A model generated the notes under the pieces. It did not search any database, was not told the DNA's origin, and saw nothing but the letters and a program-made list of their open reading frames with translations. Both the position numbers and the translations under genes were made by a program. From Cenococcum geophilum 1.58 (lineage: Eukaryota > Ascomycota > Dothideomycetes > Gloniales > Gloniaceae): DNA of 64,000 nt. Position 1 is the stretch's first letter, and the number at the start of each line of letters is the position of its first letter. This document shows, piece by piece, positions 18,997-31,900 of the stretch. The DNA lies in the NCBI GenBank assembly GCA_001692895.1, contig KV748226.1:1056329-1120328 (forward strand), given 5' to 3'.

Positions 18997-19540
18997 AGGC
19001 TATGCATTTATGACCTGGAGGGTGAGTCCTAGATACGGGTCACGTCACGTTGCATTTCCAGGCGTTCGTATAGACGGTTCGACAAGATAGGGTTGGGTGA
19101 TGAGAATTAATAGACTGGGGCGGTACGATTAATCTACATACTCTATCCCTTTAGGTTGATGATGTCGGAAGCCTTTGACACCATTCTGAGGGTTTTAATT
19201 GCAGAGTTAGTTCATGTGCAAAAGTACTTTCTTTTTGCTCTAGTCATGTCTCCTTATGGTGATCCTTGTGACCTACTCCGTTCGAACATCTCACAGCAGG
19301 AAAGGTAAAACTATTCCTCTGCTCAGCCGTATTGCCCGTCTTTGTCACGGAGTCCATATGGATTCGCTCACTTGCTTAGCCTAGGACGATCTGGTTTTAG
19401 ACCCACAATTTTCATACCCACTCCCTTTGTGGACGTGCGCTCCTGCTCTTTTTGGAGGCATCTGACTGCTTCTACCCACTTCACCTCGTCCCCGCTAGTG
19501 CCGTACCAGGCGAAGATCTTCGCCCTAGATAGTTAATCCA
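18997..19540. other. Intergenic region at the border of the AT-rich desert
   Basis: 3' flank of new1, then the transition into the gypsy element. The only coding-like signal is the minus-strand frame at 19368-19540 (listed separately). Confidence 0.45.
19368..19540 (-). pseudogene. C-terminal coding fragment fused to gypsy RT
   Basis: The minus-strand frame of the gypsy reverse transcriptase (ending ...LSRAKIF) does not continue with the expected TKLD. It passes instead into AWYGTSGDEVKWVEAV, then KGVGMKIVGLKPDRPRLSK and a stop at 19368-19370. The stretch is not AT-biased and reads like real protein, so it is either a piece of another gene joined at the break point or an unusual element variant. 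Family not recognised. Confidence 0.3.
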
Positions 19541-22500
19541 GCATTTTACTAACTAGTGGTAGTGGGTAACGGTTCTTAATTATAATCTTGTTAAGACCGC
19601 GATAATCTATATATAGCCTTATAGTTCTATCTAGTTTTAGGATAAAGAGGATCGGCGCGCCTAACGGCGACTTACTAGGCTAGATCCATCCCTTTTCCAG
19701 TAAGCTATTAAGGTACTCCTGTAGGATCTTAAGCTCTTTACGCGAGAGGTTGTAAATAGGAAGGTTCGGCGGTTACTTGCCTTCTTCTAGATTAATTGCA
19801 TAATTGTACTCTAAGTTCTATAGTAGGACTTTAGCTCTCCTACCCAAAAATACCCTTAGTAAGTCCCTTAGGCCTACTAGAATATTTAACAAATTAGGGT
19901 CGCGTTTATCTTCTATATTATTGTTAGGTAGGTCCCAGAGCTCCCTTAGGATACTCGCGGGCAGTGTTATGCGCTATAGTAGTTGCTTATATATAGTTGC
20001 CACTATACGTTAAACCGTTTTATGCAGTAGCTAGTAGAGGGTAGGGAACTCCTTAACGCAGCGTTTAAGGTGCCGTAGCATACTCTCCGTATATTACTTA
20101 AGCCAGAGTAACCCATAGCGGTTAAAGTATCTCGTAAGATCCTTAAGATCGCTACCTCCTTATAATGTCTCCGCGACCTATCCGGTAGTTCCCCGTAGGG
20201 TTTCCGTTATAGAGGGGTTATTACCTATACTAGGCTCTATACCTATCTTGCTATTAAATAGGGGTTAGATCTAATACTCCTTTGGGTGTAGAGCGTATAC
20301 TGTTTCGCCTAGGGCTATATTCTCTAGGATGTCCTTTAGGCTTATTAGTAATATACGCCCTTCCGAATCTTTATTGTTTTACTATTTAAAGGCTCTAGTC
20401 TTAAAGCGTATCTTAAGATCTGCTTCCGTAAGCTAAGGGTATTTAAGGATAAAGTTATAACCTATAAAGTCAGCCGCCTAGAAGGGTTGCGGGCTAATTA
20501 CCTTAGTGCGGTTGTATATATTAGCTACTAACACTATAAGCTTATAGGCACTATATAGCTTAATCCGATGCTTATCTAGGAAGCCTATAATAGGTTTCCG
20601 CCACCTTTATAATAGGATAAGTTTATACTCTTTTACTAAATTATATTATATAAGATTAATTTCGGCGCCGCTGTTATATAGTACTTGGAACTATTATGCC
20701 TTACCTATAGGGAGTATTATTTCTAGCTTAATAGTAATACAGAGAGTCTTTCCTTTTATATCTTGCCTTAGTTGTAGCCAAGAGAGGTCCGCAACTAGGG
20801 CTTTTCTTTTTTTAGATTATTAGTGCGGTTATCGCCCTGCTTATTTTTCTAATAAAATCTACCTTTAGAGTTTTCTCTTAACTTCTTAGAGTGTTCCTAT
20901 AAAGGTGCCGGACGGGTATTAGGTTGGCCCTAAAAGTCTTTCCCATTATTTAAGGCCCCTAACTTTAACCCTTCCAAAGTTCTCTTTAAGAACGGCTTTT
21001 TTAAAGGTTAGGTCTACCCTACATTACTACTAAAGTACCCGCGCTTTTAGTGACCCCTTAGCTTCCTACCGGAAGAGGTCTGGTTCCTTACCGCATCTTT
21101 AGCGTTTAGAACTGCTCGTTTAAAATCCGTATATATAGTGATCTATAATAGGGCTCCCACGCGCTTTATTTCGTCACGAATTGCTAGCTTAATTCTAGCC
21201 CAGATAAACCCAATCTTCTCCTTCTTATAGATGCTACCGTCCTTATTTTTAAAGGGTTCTAAATCCATCTATTAAGCATGAGTTTTTATAAAGTTTATAA
21301 ACTGGTGGAAGTTATAGCGGTCTAGCTGTGTCCCATTCCAGAATAGCTTTATATTATCGTATTATACAATATACAGATCTTAAGTCTATTTCTTTAGGAA
21401 GGTTTGCAGCTATAGCTATATAGTAATTTGCTCTTTATTAAGCTAATTAAGTGCGATCTAGTTTAGCAATTGGTCTTTAATCTTACCAATAATCTAGCGT
21501 ATATATTCTTTGGTATTATCTTATATTATTAGTATCTTAAAGAAGTTATCTACCTTACGAACCTAATCGTCTAACTACTAGGCGTTGGGTTTATAGCGGA
21601 GTTCTAAACTACTAGAGGCCTTAGCCAGTCAGTCTATATCCTTTTTCTATTTATTATATAAATAACTCTCTAAGTCTTCTACACCTCTTTAGGTAGGTAC
21701 TAAGTAGCTCCTAAAAAGCCCTTAGCCTTAACCAGGTTGTAAAAGAATTTACCTAGCTTAGATTAGACCCTACTAGATCTAGATTTACCCTTAAAGGGTT
21801 CTAATATATTTATTAGTAGCTTCCTCCCGCATAGCTTTTAAAAGTCTTATAATAGCTTCCCGATATCCGTCTTAAAGGAAATTAGTTTAGGACTCTTAAC
21901 CTTCTAAACTTAGGCCTAGGGAGGCTTCTGCTATAGAGGTAGTGTTAGTACTAGTAGCTAGTATAGGCTTCCTAACGAGGCTCGGGTCTTAAGTTAGTAA
22001 TTAGCTTAGATTACCTAAAGGGGTAGGCCTACTTAGCTCGTAAGCAGTTTATGCACCGCTACTATGCTAATTATAGGCCGGTAGTCTTCCGGGAGGGTTC
22101 TGGTTAGTTCCCTAGTTGGACATATTAGTATATTCCTCTAGCATTTCTAGCTTAGGGGAAGATCTTAGAGTTACCTCTAGCGCTTAATCTTTTAATTGGC
22201 CTAAGTGGGGCCGGAGGGGTTCTGGTTGCTTTTTAGTAGCGTTATAACTATTATAGAGGGTGTCTATAATTTCCTTAGCGTTGCCGGTAACCGTAGGTGT
22301 ACGAGAGTCTTCGAGCTTCTGGAGTATCTAGGTATTAGGGCTTATTCGGCCGTCTTACCTAAAGGGTTATATTATCGCAATCTCTTGCTATCGGAGGGAC
22401 CTTCCTGCCTTTGCGCGACGGCTTTCCATAAGGTATCCGTGGAGTTTCCGTTTAGGTTATCGCGAGATTTTTAAGGGAGAATAGTGGTTATAAACAAAAG

Positions 22501-22783
22501 ATGTAAATAAATAATCTGGTCCTTAAAGCCGACTGCCCTTCTAAAAAGGAGTAGGAAGGATTTAAATGTAAGGGGATCTTATAGATAGGGGGCTATAAGG
22601 ACACGATTATGGAATAGGATAGATTGGTGAGAGAGACAAATCCTTGAGGAGGTAAGGCCTCTGGGATTGTGGAGACTATATACTACGGGTACGTGCCTCC
22701 GGCACGTGACCGGCGACCATCTGAGGGGCGTCCGGGGGTTGTCCTAAGGGCAACCCAAGGTGTCCGCAATAATATCCCTTACA
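19541..22783 (-). mobile_element. Truncated Ty3/gypsy retrotransposon, RIP-degraded
   Basis: Order on the minus strand: LTR (22502-22783), gag region, a protease-like segment near 20700-20600 (NSGAEINLI where DSGA is usual), and reverse transcriptase at the left end ([17 protein letters not shown] near 19600-19550). The element is cut inside the reverse transcriptase, so the palm, RNase H, integrase and second LTR are missing. Stops in all frames and frequent TA where CA or TG is expected indicate RIP. The LTR is much less affected than the body. Confidence 0.7.
22502..22783 (-). repeat. LTR of the truncated gypsy element
   Basis: A 282-bp block starting TGTAAAT and ending CCTTACA on the plus strand (so TGTAAGG...TTTACA in element sense), at the gag side of the element. 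It is GC-richer than its surroundings (GGCACGTGACCGGCGACC, GGGCGTCCGGGGG). Only one copy is present, so the borders rest on the TG...CA ends and on the change in composition. Confidence 0.5.
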
Positions 22784-25690
22784 CTTATAATCTATATAGA
22801 AGGCTAGTAGTTTATTATAATCTAGCCTAATTAGGCTTTAGAGAAGCGTCTTATCTAGGATACTATATATAGAACTATACTTATATAGTTCTTTATAGAG
22901 AATATAAGATAGCGTATAGAAATATTCTATTATNACTTTCCTACTTACTATACGTAGAATAAGCGGCGTAAGTAGTAGCTCCCTTACTATAAGGGGTTCT
23001 CTATTAGCTATATTATTTAGATTCTAATTAGCGTAGGGGAGGTATACTACTTATAGCTTCTTCTAGTTAATATTACTAGCTAGTACTTTTTAAAGACGTA
23101 AGGATACCCTACCTTTTAAGTAGTATACTTTAATATATAGCTTACTTTAGGATAATATAGGAGATATATATAAGCACTACGTAAGCCCGCGTACTTTTAG
23201 CTTAGAAGGTAGTTCCGCGAGCTATTTTATTATTATACTAGCTAGCTAGCTAGCTAGCTATAGGTCTATAGATCTACGCACCCTATAGAATCTATTCTAA
23301 AGGGAGCTAGCAGATAACTACTTTTACTTAACTATATATAATCTATACGGTTCTTAACCTAACCTAGAAGTAGGCTAAAGACCTTATGTATTTACTATCT
23401 ACGCGCTCTACTTATTAGTTATAACCTTAATCTAGAATACTATTACCTTACTAAGCCCTAATATAAATAGATTAAGGAGTATACTTACTTTAGAATTAGT
23501 CTCTATATAAATAAACTTGGATTTTCTATAAAGAGATTTATAGGCGGAGGTTATAGAAGGCGTTCCTTCACTTAATATAGGGTAGCGCTTAATTTTTAGC
23601 ACGCTTAACTATATATATAGTAAATACTAATAAAAAGCGGTCTCTTCTTTATTAATAGCCCTAGTAGTATAGAAAGAATATTTTTATATAATACCGTTAT
23701 TTATCTAGTAAAATTTATAGAACTATATAGCGCTAGCAGTTACTACCCTAAGGTATTATAACAATAAACGCTAACTCTCTAGTAAAAACTACCCTCCTAC
23801 TTATACTTTAAGATCCTAATTAAGTATAGATAAGAATAACACCTATATATTTAGAAGTAGTCCTACTTATTAGAGCTTCTATAGATAGGACCCGCCTTAT
23901 CTTTTAGGATAAGTTAGTTATACTACTACCGCTACGCTATATCATAAAGCTGTATCGTACCACTATACTACTGACCTTAGAGACACTCTAAAATATAGTA
24001 TTAATAAACCTAGGCCCCATGCTCTCCCCTTTAGCGGAATATAGTATACTTCTATAGTAACCTTCCGCAGACCCTACCTATATAAAAAACTAAATTAGTA
24101 CCTATAGGTAATTATAAGCGCGTCTTTAAAGCGTCCTTTCATATAGCGCTATATATATATATACTTCTACCTTATATAGATCATATACGTCTATGACGGC
24201 CCTAGTCTTTCTACTCCTAAACGCTAGAAAGAAAATTGCTATTTTATAGGCGACCGGTTTACTTCATATATAATTAAGTATATATTCAGATTTAAATAGC
24301 TATTAATAGGAATAAGCGTTAACTAAAACTATTAGTAATAGCTAGGAGGCTCTTATAACTAAGGGGCTATTTCTAAATATAAGGCGCTAGCTTTTAACCC
24401 TTAGAGCTATTTATATATATAATTAGTCCTACTATTCTTACGCCTAAAAACAACGCTCAGTTTATAATATACTAAATAGCCCTTTACTTACTAGTATACC
24501 TAGGCGCTAGATTAGACAGGAGAAGCTTTTATAAATAACCTTTATTATAACCTACGGCATCTTAATAGAAGTTAAGGTAAGAGATAAAGAGAATATAGGT
24601 TTTATATCTATTATAAGACCACTTATAGTACGGCCTAAGGGCTAAGGTAGAAAGGTAAGGAGTAACAGTAACTACTAATTAGCCTAGGTTTAAAGAGTTT
24701 TAAGTAAGGGCGCTAATAATACTAATAGTCTCCTATTTAAGATAGTCTTTAACTTAAGTACTAACTATAAAAGGTAATAGTTATCTAACTCTAACTATAA
24801 TAAGTAAGGAGTACATTCTAATAAATACTTTATAACTAATAGTAAGGAGTTATAAGATAGTTACTAACTGTAGAAAGTTAGAAAAAAGGTAGCTTTAAAA
24901 AAGTCTATACTTAAGATATAGATTAAAGTAATCTATATATAGCGCCTATATTAGCTAGGAGAGATCTTAAGATAAGTATATGCCTTTATAGTACTATATA
25001 TTAGTTATATTAAGCCGGCGTAGAATCTTAAATATAATAAGCTTACTTAAACTCTAGTATAGGTAAAGAGCCTTTATAATACTATAAGCTATAGCTAATT
25101 ATTAAGTAATTAAATATAAACTAAAGTTCTATAAATTAAAAGGATAGGGGGGTTATTATATCTATATATAAGGTAATAATAACTAGTAGAGTAATATAAT
25201 TATATTAAGAAAGGAACTCTACCTATACTAATTATAGCGGTTACTAAAAGGATATAGATTAAAGAAAATATACTACTATAACTATAGAGCTTTAAGATAA
25301 GAAGTTCCCTTATTAAAGTTAATTTAAAGCAATCTTACCTTGCGTATATATTAGGCCTTATATTAACTATAAATATCTATATTAGAGAATTAACGCCTAA
25401 TATATAAATTAGGAAGATAGAGGACTAACTTTACCCTAATAATAACTAACCTTAAATTTAAGGTTAAGAAGACTTTATCTACTAAGGAAGCTAGGGTAGT
25501 AGATATTATACTACTTTAAAGTAAAGAACTTATAAGGCGTAAATCAAGAAGGTATTATAATTAGATCTACTAGCTTCTATAAGTTAGACTAACTAATAAA
25601 GAATAAAAAGANATAAGATGCCCTATTTAATAATAAGAAAGAGCTTTACTAACTTATCTATAAAAAGCTACTATAGCCTTACTAAGAGTA
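22784..25690. other. AT-rich RIP-mutated DNA, unclassified
   Basis: Long stretches contain almost no CA or TG dinucleotides. No open frame is worth reporting. A CTAG-type simple run (GCTA repeated) is at about 23249-23273. Scattered N bases (22934, 25612, 25706 and later) show poor base calls. Weak plus-strand coding traces appear near 23650-24240 but match nothing I can name. The right part probably belongs to the gypsy element that follows. Confidence 0.5.
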
Positions 25691-26740
25691 TACTAACTAC
25701 TTCTTNAGATCTATATCTAATACGCTACTACTATATTATAAGGGAGTAGACTATAATATTATTCTTAAAGGTAGTAGTTATAATTTAGCCCTTAGTCTAA
25801 TATATATTATATTACTAAAATAGCTAAAGCTAGTTAAGNCGTACTTATAGNAGGACCTATAGAANNGGNTTATAATACTAAGTAATATACCCTTTACTAC
25901 TCTANTTCTATTACTAAGAAGTTTAAAGGGGGTAGTAATTNTATATTAACTTTTAAAAGTTTAATAAGATTACTAAAAAGAACTGCTACCTATTACTATT
26001 AATTAGGGAGACGTTAACCAGGTTATTAAGAGCTAAAATCTTTACTAAGCTAGATATTTAATAGACTTTCTACTATATAGATAAAGGAAAAGGTAGAGGA
26101 TTTAACTACCTTTTATATAAGATATNGATTATATAAGNACNATATATTACCCTTTAGACTATATAANNGGNCTATATCCTTTTAGATATTTATTAATAAT
26201 ATTATTTTTAACTACTTAGATAACTTTTATATAGCCTCTATAGATAATATACTAATATACTTCGATAACCCGCTATAGTATAATATCTATATTAAGAAGG
26301 TCTTATAAAGGCTTTAGGAGGTAGGCCTTTAGGTAGATATTAAAAAAATAAGTTTAGCGTTATTAAGATAAAGTTTCTAGGCTTTATTATTAAAACTAAT
26401 AAGATCGCTATAGACTCTAATAAGGTAGCTATATTAGGAACCTTCTACCTCTATAAATAGAGTATAATCTTTTTTAGGATTCTATAACTTCTACTAAACT
26501 TTCTTAAAAGACTATAAGTAAGTTATATAGCCGCTTAGTAAGCTTATATAGAAGGAAGTATAGTACCTACTAGGGGGGGGGGAAGAGCTTAAAGTCTTTA
26601 AGTAAGTTAAAACCCTTATACTATTTACTATTTTAAGATATCTATATAAAGACTAACGTAAGTAATAATATAGTAGCTAGGGTACTAAACTATATAATAA
26701 GTTAGGTTAAGTTAGGTCTTAGGGGTTAATATAGTTATAG
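25690..26740 (+). mobile_element. Ty3/gypsy reverse transcriptase remnant, plus strand
   Basis: In-frame traces in canonical order: YYKGVDYNI near 25735, LIYIILLK before the RT, RAKIFTKLDI near 26030, IKEKVEDLTTFYIRY near 26080, the catalytic block IDNILIYFDNPL near 26245 (IDDILIYS in active elements), LGFIIKTN near 26380 and SFLGFYNFY near 26470, then the RNase H approach. All are broken by TAA/TAG at positions expected for CAA, CAG, CGA or TGG. It is truncated where the minisatellite begins. Confidence 0.7.
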
Positions 26741-26749
26741 AAGTTATAT

Positions 26750-28285
26750 GGAGATAAATATTATAATAGACGTAGAGCTCTATATAGAGCTCTATATAAG
26801 GCTTAATATAAGGGCTTTAATATAGCTCCGCGTAAGGCTTTAATAGAGCTTTAATGGAGCTTCGCGTAGAGCTTTATATAGAGCCTTTAGTAAAGCTCTA
26901 TGCGGAGTCTTAGTAGAGCTTTGTGTAGAGCTTTAAGGGAGCTTTATAGAGAGCCTCTAGTAGAGCTTTTAGTAGAGCTTTTAGCAGAGCTCTGTGTAGA
27001 GCTTTAGTAGAGCTCTATGCAGGACTTTAGTAGAGCTCTATACGGAGTCTTGGTAGAGCTTCGTGCCGAGCTTCTAGTAGAGCCTTTAGTAGAGCTCTGT
27101 GTAGAGCTTCGTGCAGAACTTTAAGGGAGCTTCGTAGAGAGCCTCTGGTAGAGCTTCTGGTAGAGCCTTTGGCAGAGCTCTGTGCAGAGCTTCGGTAGAG
27201 CTTTGTGTAGAGCTTTGGTAGAGCTCCGTACAGAGCTTCGGTAGAGCTCCGTATAGAGCTTCGGTAGAGCTCCGTACAGAGCTTCGGTAGAGCTCCGTGT
27301 AGAGCTTCGGTAGAGCTCCGTACAGAGCTTTGGTAGAGCTCCGTATAGAGCTTCGGTAGAGCTCCGTACAGAGCTTTGGTAGAGCTCCGTACAGAGCTTC
27401 AGTAGAGCTCCGTGCAGAGCTTTGGTAGAGCTCCGTATAGAGCTTCGGTAGAGCTCTATGCAGAGCTTCGGTAGAGCTCTATGTAGAGCTTTAGTAGAGC
27501 TCTATGCAGAGCTTNGGTAGAGCTCTATGNAGAGCTTCGGTAGAGCTCTGTACGGAGTCTTAGTAGAGCTTCGTGCCAAGCTTCTAGTAGAGCCTTTGGT
27601 AGAGCTCCGTACAGAGCTTCGTATAGAGCTTTGAGGGAGCTTCGTAGAGAGCATCTGGTAGAGCTTCATATAGAGCTTCTGGTAGAGCCTTTGGTAGAGC
27701 TCCGTGCAGAGCTTCGGTAGAGCTCTATGTGGAGTCTTGGCAGAGCTCCGTGCAGAGCTTTAAGGGAGCTTCGTAGGGAGCCTCTAGCAGCTTCGTGCAG
27801 AGCTTTCTAGCAGAGCTTTCTGGCAGAGCTTTCTAGCAGAGCCTTTGGTAGAGCTCCGTATAGAGCCCATATAGAGCTCCGNNNNNNNNNNNNNNNNNNN
27901 NNNNNNNNNNNNNNNNNNNNNNNNNNNNNNNNNNNNNNNNNNNNNNNNNNNAGCTTCGTGCAGAGCTTTCTAGCAGAGCTTTCTGGCAGAGCTTTCGGGC
28001 AGAGCCTTTGGTAGAGCTCTGTGTAGAGCTTATATAGAGCTCCGTGCAGAGCTTCGGTAGAGCTCTATGCGGAGTCTTAGCAGAGCTCCGTGCAGAGCTT
28101 TGAGGGAGCTTCGTAGGGAGCCTCTGGCAGCTTCGTGCAGAGCTTTCTAGCAGAGCTTTCTGGCAGAGCTTTCTGGCAGAGCCTTTGGTAGAGCTCCGTG
28201 TAGAGCCCATATAGAGCTCCATGTAGAGCCTATATAGAGCTTTGTGCAAAGCCCCGTGCAGAGCTCTAGTAAAGCTTTGGTAGCT
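26750..28285 (-). repeat. 23-bp minisatellite, arm 1 of an inverted array
   Basis: About 1.5 kb built from a 23-bp unit (GAGCTCCGTACAGAGCTTCGGTA and variants) made of two halves that each contain AGAGCT. Variant units (GGTAGAGCC, CTTCTGGTAGA, TTTCTAGCAGA, GGGAGCTTCGTAGGGAGCC) recur in the same order and form higher-order repeats, visible at about 27560-27860, 27960-28130 and 28140-28230. The distal end (26750-27000) is RIP-mutated; the part near the spacer is clean. A block of N lies inside. Read on the minus strand it repeats the order of arm 2. Confidence 0.8.
27882..27951. other. Assembly gap inside the minisatellite
   Basis: A run of about 70 N. The repeat continues on both sides, so the true array length is uncertain. 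Confidence 0.9.
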
Positions 28286-28376
28286 AGGGAAATTAATTAT
28301 GGAGCCTAGCTTTAAGCTAGAATTATTATAGATTAGTAGACTCTTAGTTAAATACGGCACGGGCTAAAACTGAGTC
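28286..28376. other. Spacer at the centre of the inverted minisatellite
   Basis: A 91-bp AT-rich non-repetitive stretch (AATTAATTATGGAGCC ... ACGGCACGGGC) between the two oppositely oriented arms. Confidence 0.65.
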
Positions 28377-28972
28377 AGAGGCTCTACCAAAGGCTCTGCC
28401 AGAAAGCTCTGCNAGAAAGCTCTGCACGAAGCTCCNAGAGGCTCCCTACGAAGCTCCCTTAAAGCTCTGCACGGAGCTCTGCCAAGACTCCGCATAGAGC
28501 TCTACCGAAGCTCCGCATAGAGCTCTACCGAAGCTCCGCATAGAGCTCTACCGAAGCTCTGCATAGAGCTCTACCGAAGCTCTGCACGGAGCTCTACCAA
28601 AGGCTCTACTAGAGGCTCTGTACGAAACTCTGCCAGATGCTCTCTACGAAGCTCCCTCAAAGCTCTGCACGAAGCTCTGTACGGAGCTCTACCAAAGGCT
28701 CTGCGAAGCTTGGCACGAAGCTCTACCAAGACTCCGTACAGAGCTCTACCGAAGCTCTACACGGAGCTCTACCGAAGCTCTGCACGGAGCTCTACCGAAG
28801 CTCTGTACGGAGCTCTACCGAAGCTCTACACGGAGCTCTACCGAAGCTCTGCACGGAGCTCTACCGAAGCTCTACACGGAGCTCTACCAAAGGCTCTACC
28901 AGAAGCTCTGTACGAAGCTCTGCCAGATGCTCTCTACGAAGCTCCCTCAAAGCTCTGCATGAAGCTCTGCAC
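28377..28972 (+). repeat. Minisatellite arm 2, proximal part
   Basis: The same 23-bp unit in the opposite orientation to arm 1. The order of variant units read outwards from the spacer (ACCAAAGGCTCTGCCAGAAA, then CCCTACGAAGCTCCC, then AAGACTCCGCATAGAG, then CTACCGAAGCTC repeats) matches arm 1 read outwards, so the whole is a large inverted repeat rather than two independent arrays. It ends at the 9-bp target duplication of the MULE. Confidence 0.8.
28964..28972. repeat. Left 9-bp target duplication of the MULE
   Basis: GCTCTGCAC, identical to 32891-32899. The motif belongs to the minisatellite unit. Confidence 0.75.
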
Positions 28973-31900
28973 CGGGCAGTCTCAGGGCAGGACCATCCCA
29001 CAGAACCAGATTACTTAGCAATTAGTAAGCTCGCACGGACCACTATCGTCAGCGCGTAAACAACTTTTGAATAACAAAGCACTATCTACATGTGTAATAC
29101 TCCAATATTCAACCATCTATTTCAATAGGGTCCTTTCCCTTTTTATCACTACGCGTGCGCTTAGCCTTAGGGGACCTAATAGTAAGTGCGCTAGCTTTAT
29201 AAGCCTCATGCGCGTCTACAGAAGCCCCCTATTGCAGTCGCTTCAATTCCAATAGAATGCTAACCTCTTTTGGCTTAGGATCACTAGGACCCTTATTAGT
29301 ATCACCTAAGATTAATATAAAATTACCACGAGCTAATTAAGTATAGGTCCTTTAAGCTCTAATACGCGCCGCTCTACCAGATTAATAGAGTAGGAGAGGT
29401 AGCGGCTCTTGATAATTGTTAGGTACCGAATGGGTTGCGATAGGCTCCTTCTCACTAATATTTTGGTAAGGATTGTCTAATATAGTACCTTAGAGTACTT
29501 CCGCATTATTAAGCTATAAGTTGTTATCCTCCCCTATTTCTAAAATGACTACCTCGTCCTCTAACCCCCCTAAAACTTCGTTATATAGCACTAACGGCTT
29601 GTTAAACAGTTGCTGCTTATCCTCCTTATCCTCCTTAATATCCTTATCTACTTCGTCAGCTGGTTCTTCGTTTTAGATCAGAAAGTAGCTAAGATCTATA
29701 CTACCGCTCGGTTAAGTAGGTATATACTTCCGGGCCTCCTCCTGTCTTTCCTTTTGGAACTCTTATATAGCGATATTAGCAGCGCATTTAGCAATCTTAG
29801 CGCTTGTTTTGCCGCGCTGGTTGGCCTTGCTATGCTTTTTTTTAGGTAGTGGCTACTAGTAAGCCTTTGGAGGAACCTCAAATGGAGCGCCCTTGGGTAG
29901 TAATTGAAGCTCTGCCTATCTACTTAAAATAGCTATTTAAGCTACCTTAAAGTCTTTAAATTTATTAGCAAACTCGCCCATTTCTTTAGTAGGAAGGTCC
30001 TTAATAATATTAAGGAGGCGGAGAACTAATAGCCGGATCCTAGTAAGAGCTTCTAGGTGCTCTAATAGAGGGTTACCTTAGAACGCTATATCCTTAATAT
30101 ATCGCGGTTGCCAATCTAGAGCAGTAATTAGCTTTATCGCGATATACTAGTAAGGATAGATTAAAGCCGGCGATATAGGAAGCCTCTGTATTAAGCACTA
30201 AATAAGTATATAGCGGTAGGGGAGGCCATATCGGTAGGGGTCCTTATAGTTGTAGTCGCCCTAATTCCACTCCTAATTAGCCCACTCCTACTTTTCCTTA
30301 TTTGTCGAAGCTTTTGCGCTACGCATAGAGTTAAAGATTCGCTTAAGCGCGTAGTATGTTACTATACCGTTAATCTGGGTAAAGTAGTGCTGAAAGAGAT
30401 TTAGGGTAATAATTTGGGGAAGGGACGTTTCGGATATATATTCGGATTTAATTAATTCCTTATATAATATTGAAATCCACCTCTTTAGCTTAATTATAGT
30501 ATCCTTAAGGCTTAATTAATAATTAGTAAAGTATTTTAATCCTCTATTAATACCCTCGCCTTATTAGCTTACTACTATACCTAAATTTAAAAGGTATCTG
30601 GTAAGGGAGTAAGCGGTTAAGGAAAAGTTAACGTTAAAATAAGGTTTTTAAGCTAGGAGTAGGATGCTTAAAGGCATCCTACTCCCTAGCTTAAAGTAAA
30701 ACTTACCTAATATAGCAGGTAATTATCTAGCTCTCCTTTTTAACGTATATAGTCTAAAACTACACCTTATTGTATAGGTATAGCTTATCTAGGACTGCCT
30801 TTTAATTAGCTTTAAGCTCTACTACCGTTTTGGATTTTAGGTAGGGCTAAAATAGTTCCTTTACTACCTTCCTCTCTTCTACTAAGTAGCTATATAGCCT
30901 CTTAGCCTTTGTCTAAATCCCCTTATTAATCCGCTTCTTTATTACCTTCGCGGCGTGCCACTAGCAGTACTAGAGAATAACTATAATTAACTGCCTTACT
31001 AATAAGGCGGCTGCAAGGCCCTTACTAAAATTGGCAATAATAACTTTAGGTAGCCGTTTCTAAAGCTTCTACTAAGTAGACTCTAGTAAGAAGGTCTAAT
31101 CTAGCTAAGACTCGCTCTTAATAAACAACTACATTACCGGAAAAGAGGACCCTATATTAGTAACGCTAGTAATAATAGCTAATAAGAGCTTAGATCGATT
31201 GGTATTAAATATAGCATCTATTTAGCAGCTAAAGTCGGTAATAAACCTTTATGCTAAATCTACCTAGATAGGAAGCTAGAATATAAGCTGCTAGAGACTT
31301 TAAGCAATTGGATAACCTAATTCTAGATCAATTATATAGGTATATTAAGACCGGTACTTAAATATATACTAGTAGAGAAGTAGCTTAAGCGCGCCGAGCG
31401 CTCGCGGCTAACCCTTAGCTCTACTAAGAAGGCCGCTTAACGATCGCGTTAAGGTATAGTATTTCTTCTTACTTATATATAGCTTCTGGGTAGAAAGCTA
31501 ACGCTATATAGTAAGGTAGGTCTCTCGTATTGCCCTAAGAGCGTAGGCTTTTACGGCTACCTCTTTAGCCTCTAGTAGTTAATCCTAGTGGCCAATATAA
31601 GCAAGAGGATTAGCAATAAAGTCGTGTATAGGGGCCTCTGGATTGTCTAGATCGGCATACTTAGTGTAGGTAAGAGTCGCCACCCACCTATATACTAAGC
31701 CTATATGCTTAACGAGCTATTTCCAGGCCACCTAAATACTCCAGCCGTACCTTATCTGGTACACCTTAGTGGCCTCTCGCTAACGGTTACTGTTTTCACC
31801 GCAAAAGTTATTTAGTTTGCAGTAATTTCGGGTATACTCGCCATAGTGCTTATAGACGAAAATAGTGCGCGGCCGTAAAGTATCTAGGCCAGATACTAAC

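Noticed and set aside
22205..22474. 89-codon plus-strand frame next to the gypsy LTR
   Set aside because: Antisense to the presumed gag region and without recognisable content; likely chance.
27833..28360. 175-codon protein gene across the assembly gap
   Set aside because: It is the 23-bp minisatellite translated, with N bases inside; a by-product of a stop-free repeat unit.
26750..28972. CRISPR array
   Set aside because: Repeats are contiguous without unique spacers, and the organism is a fungus.
28637..29059. 140-codon Ser/Leu-rich protein
   Set aside because: The same minisatellite in the other arm, running into the MULE terminus; not a gene.
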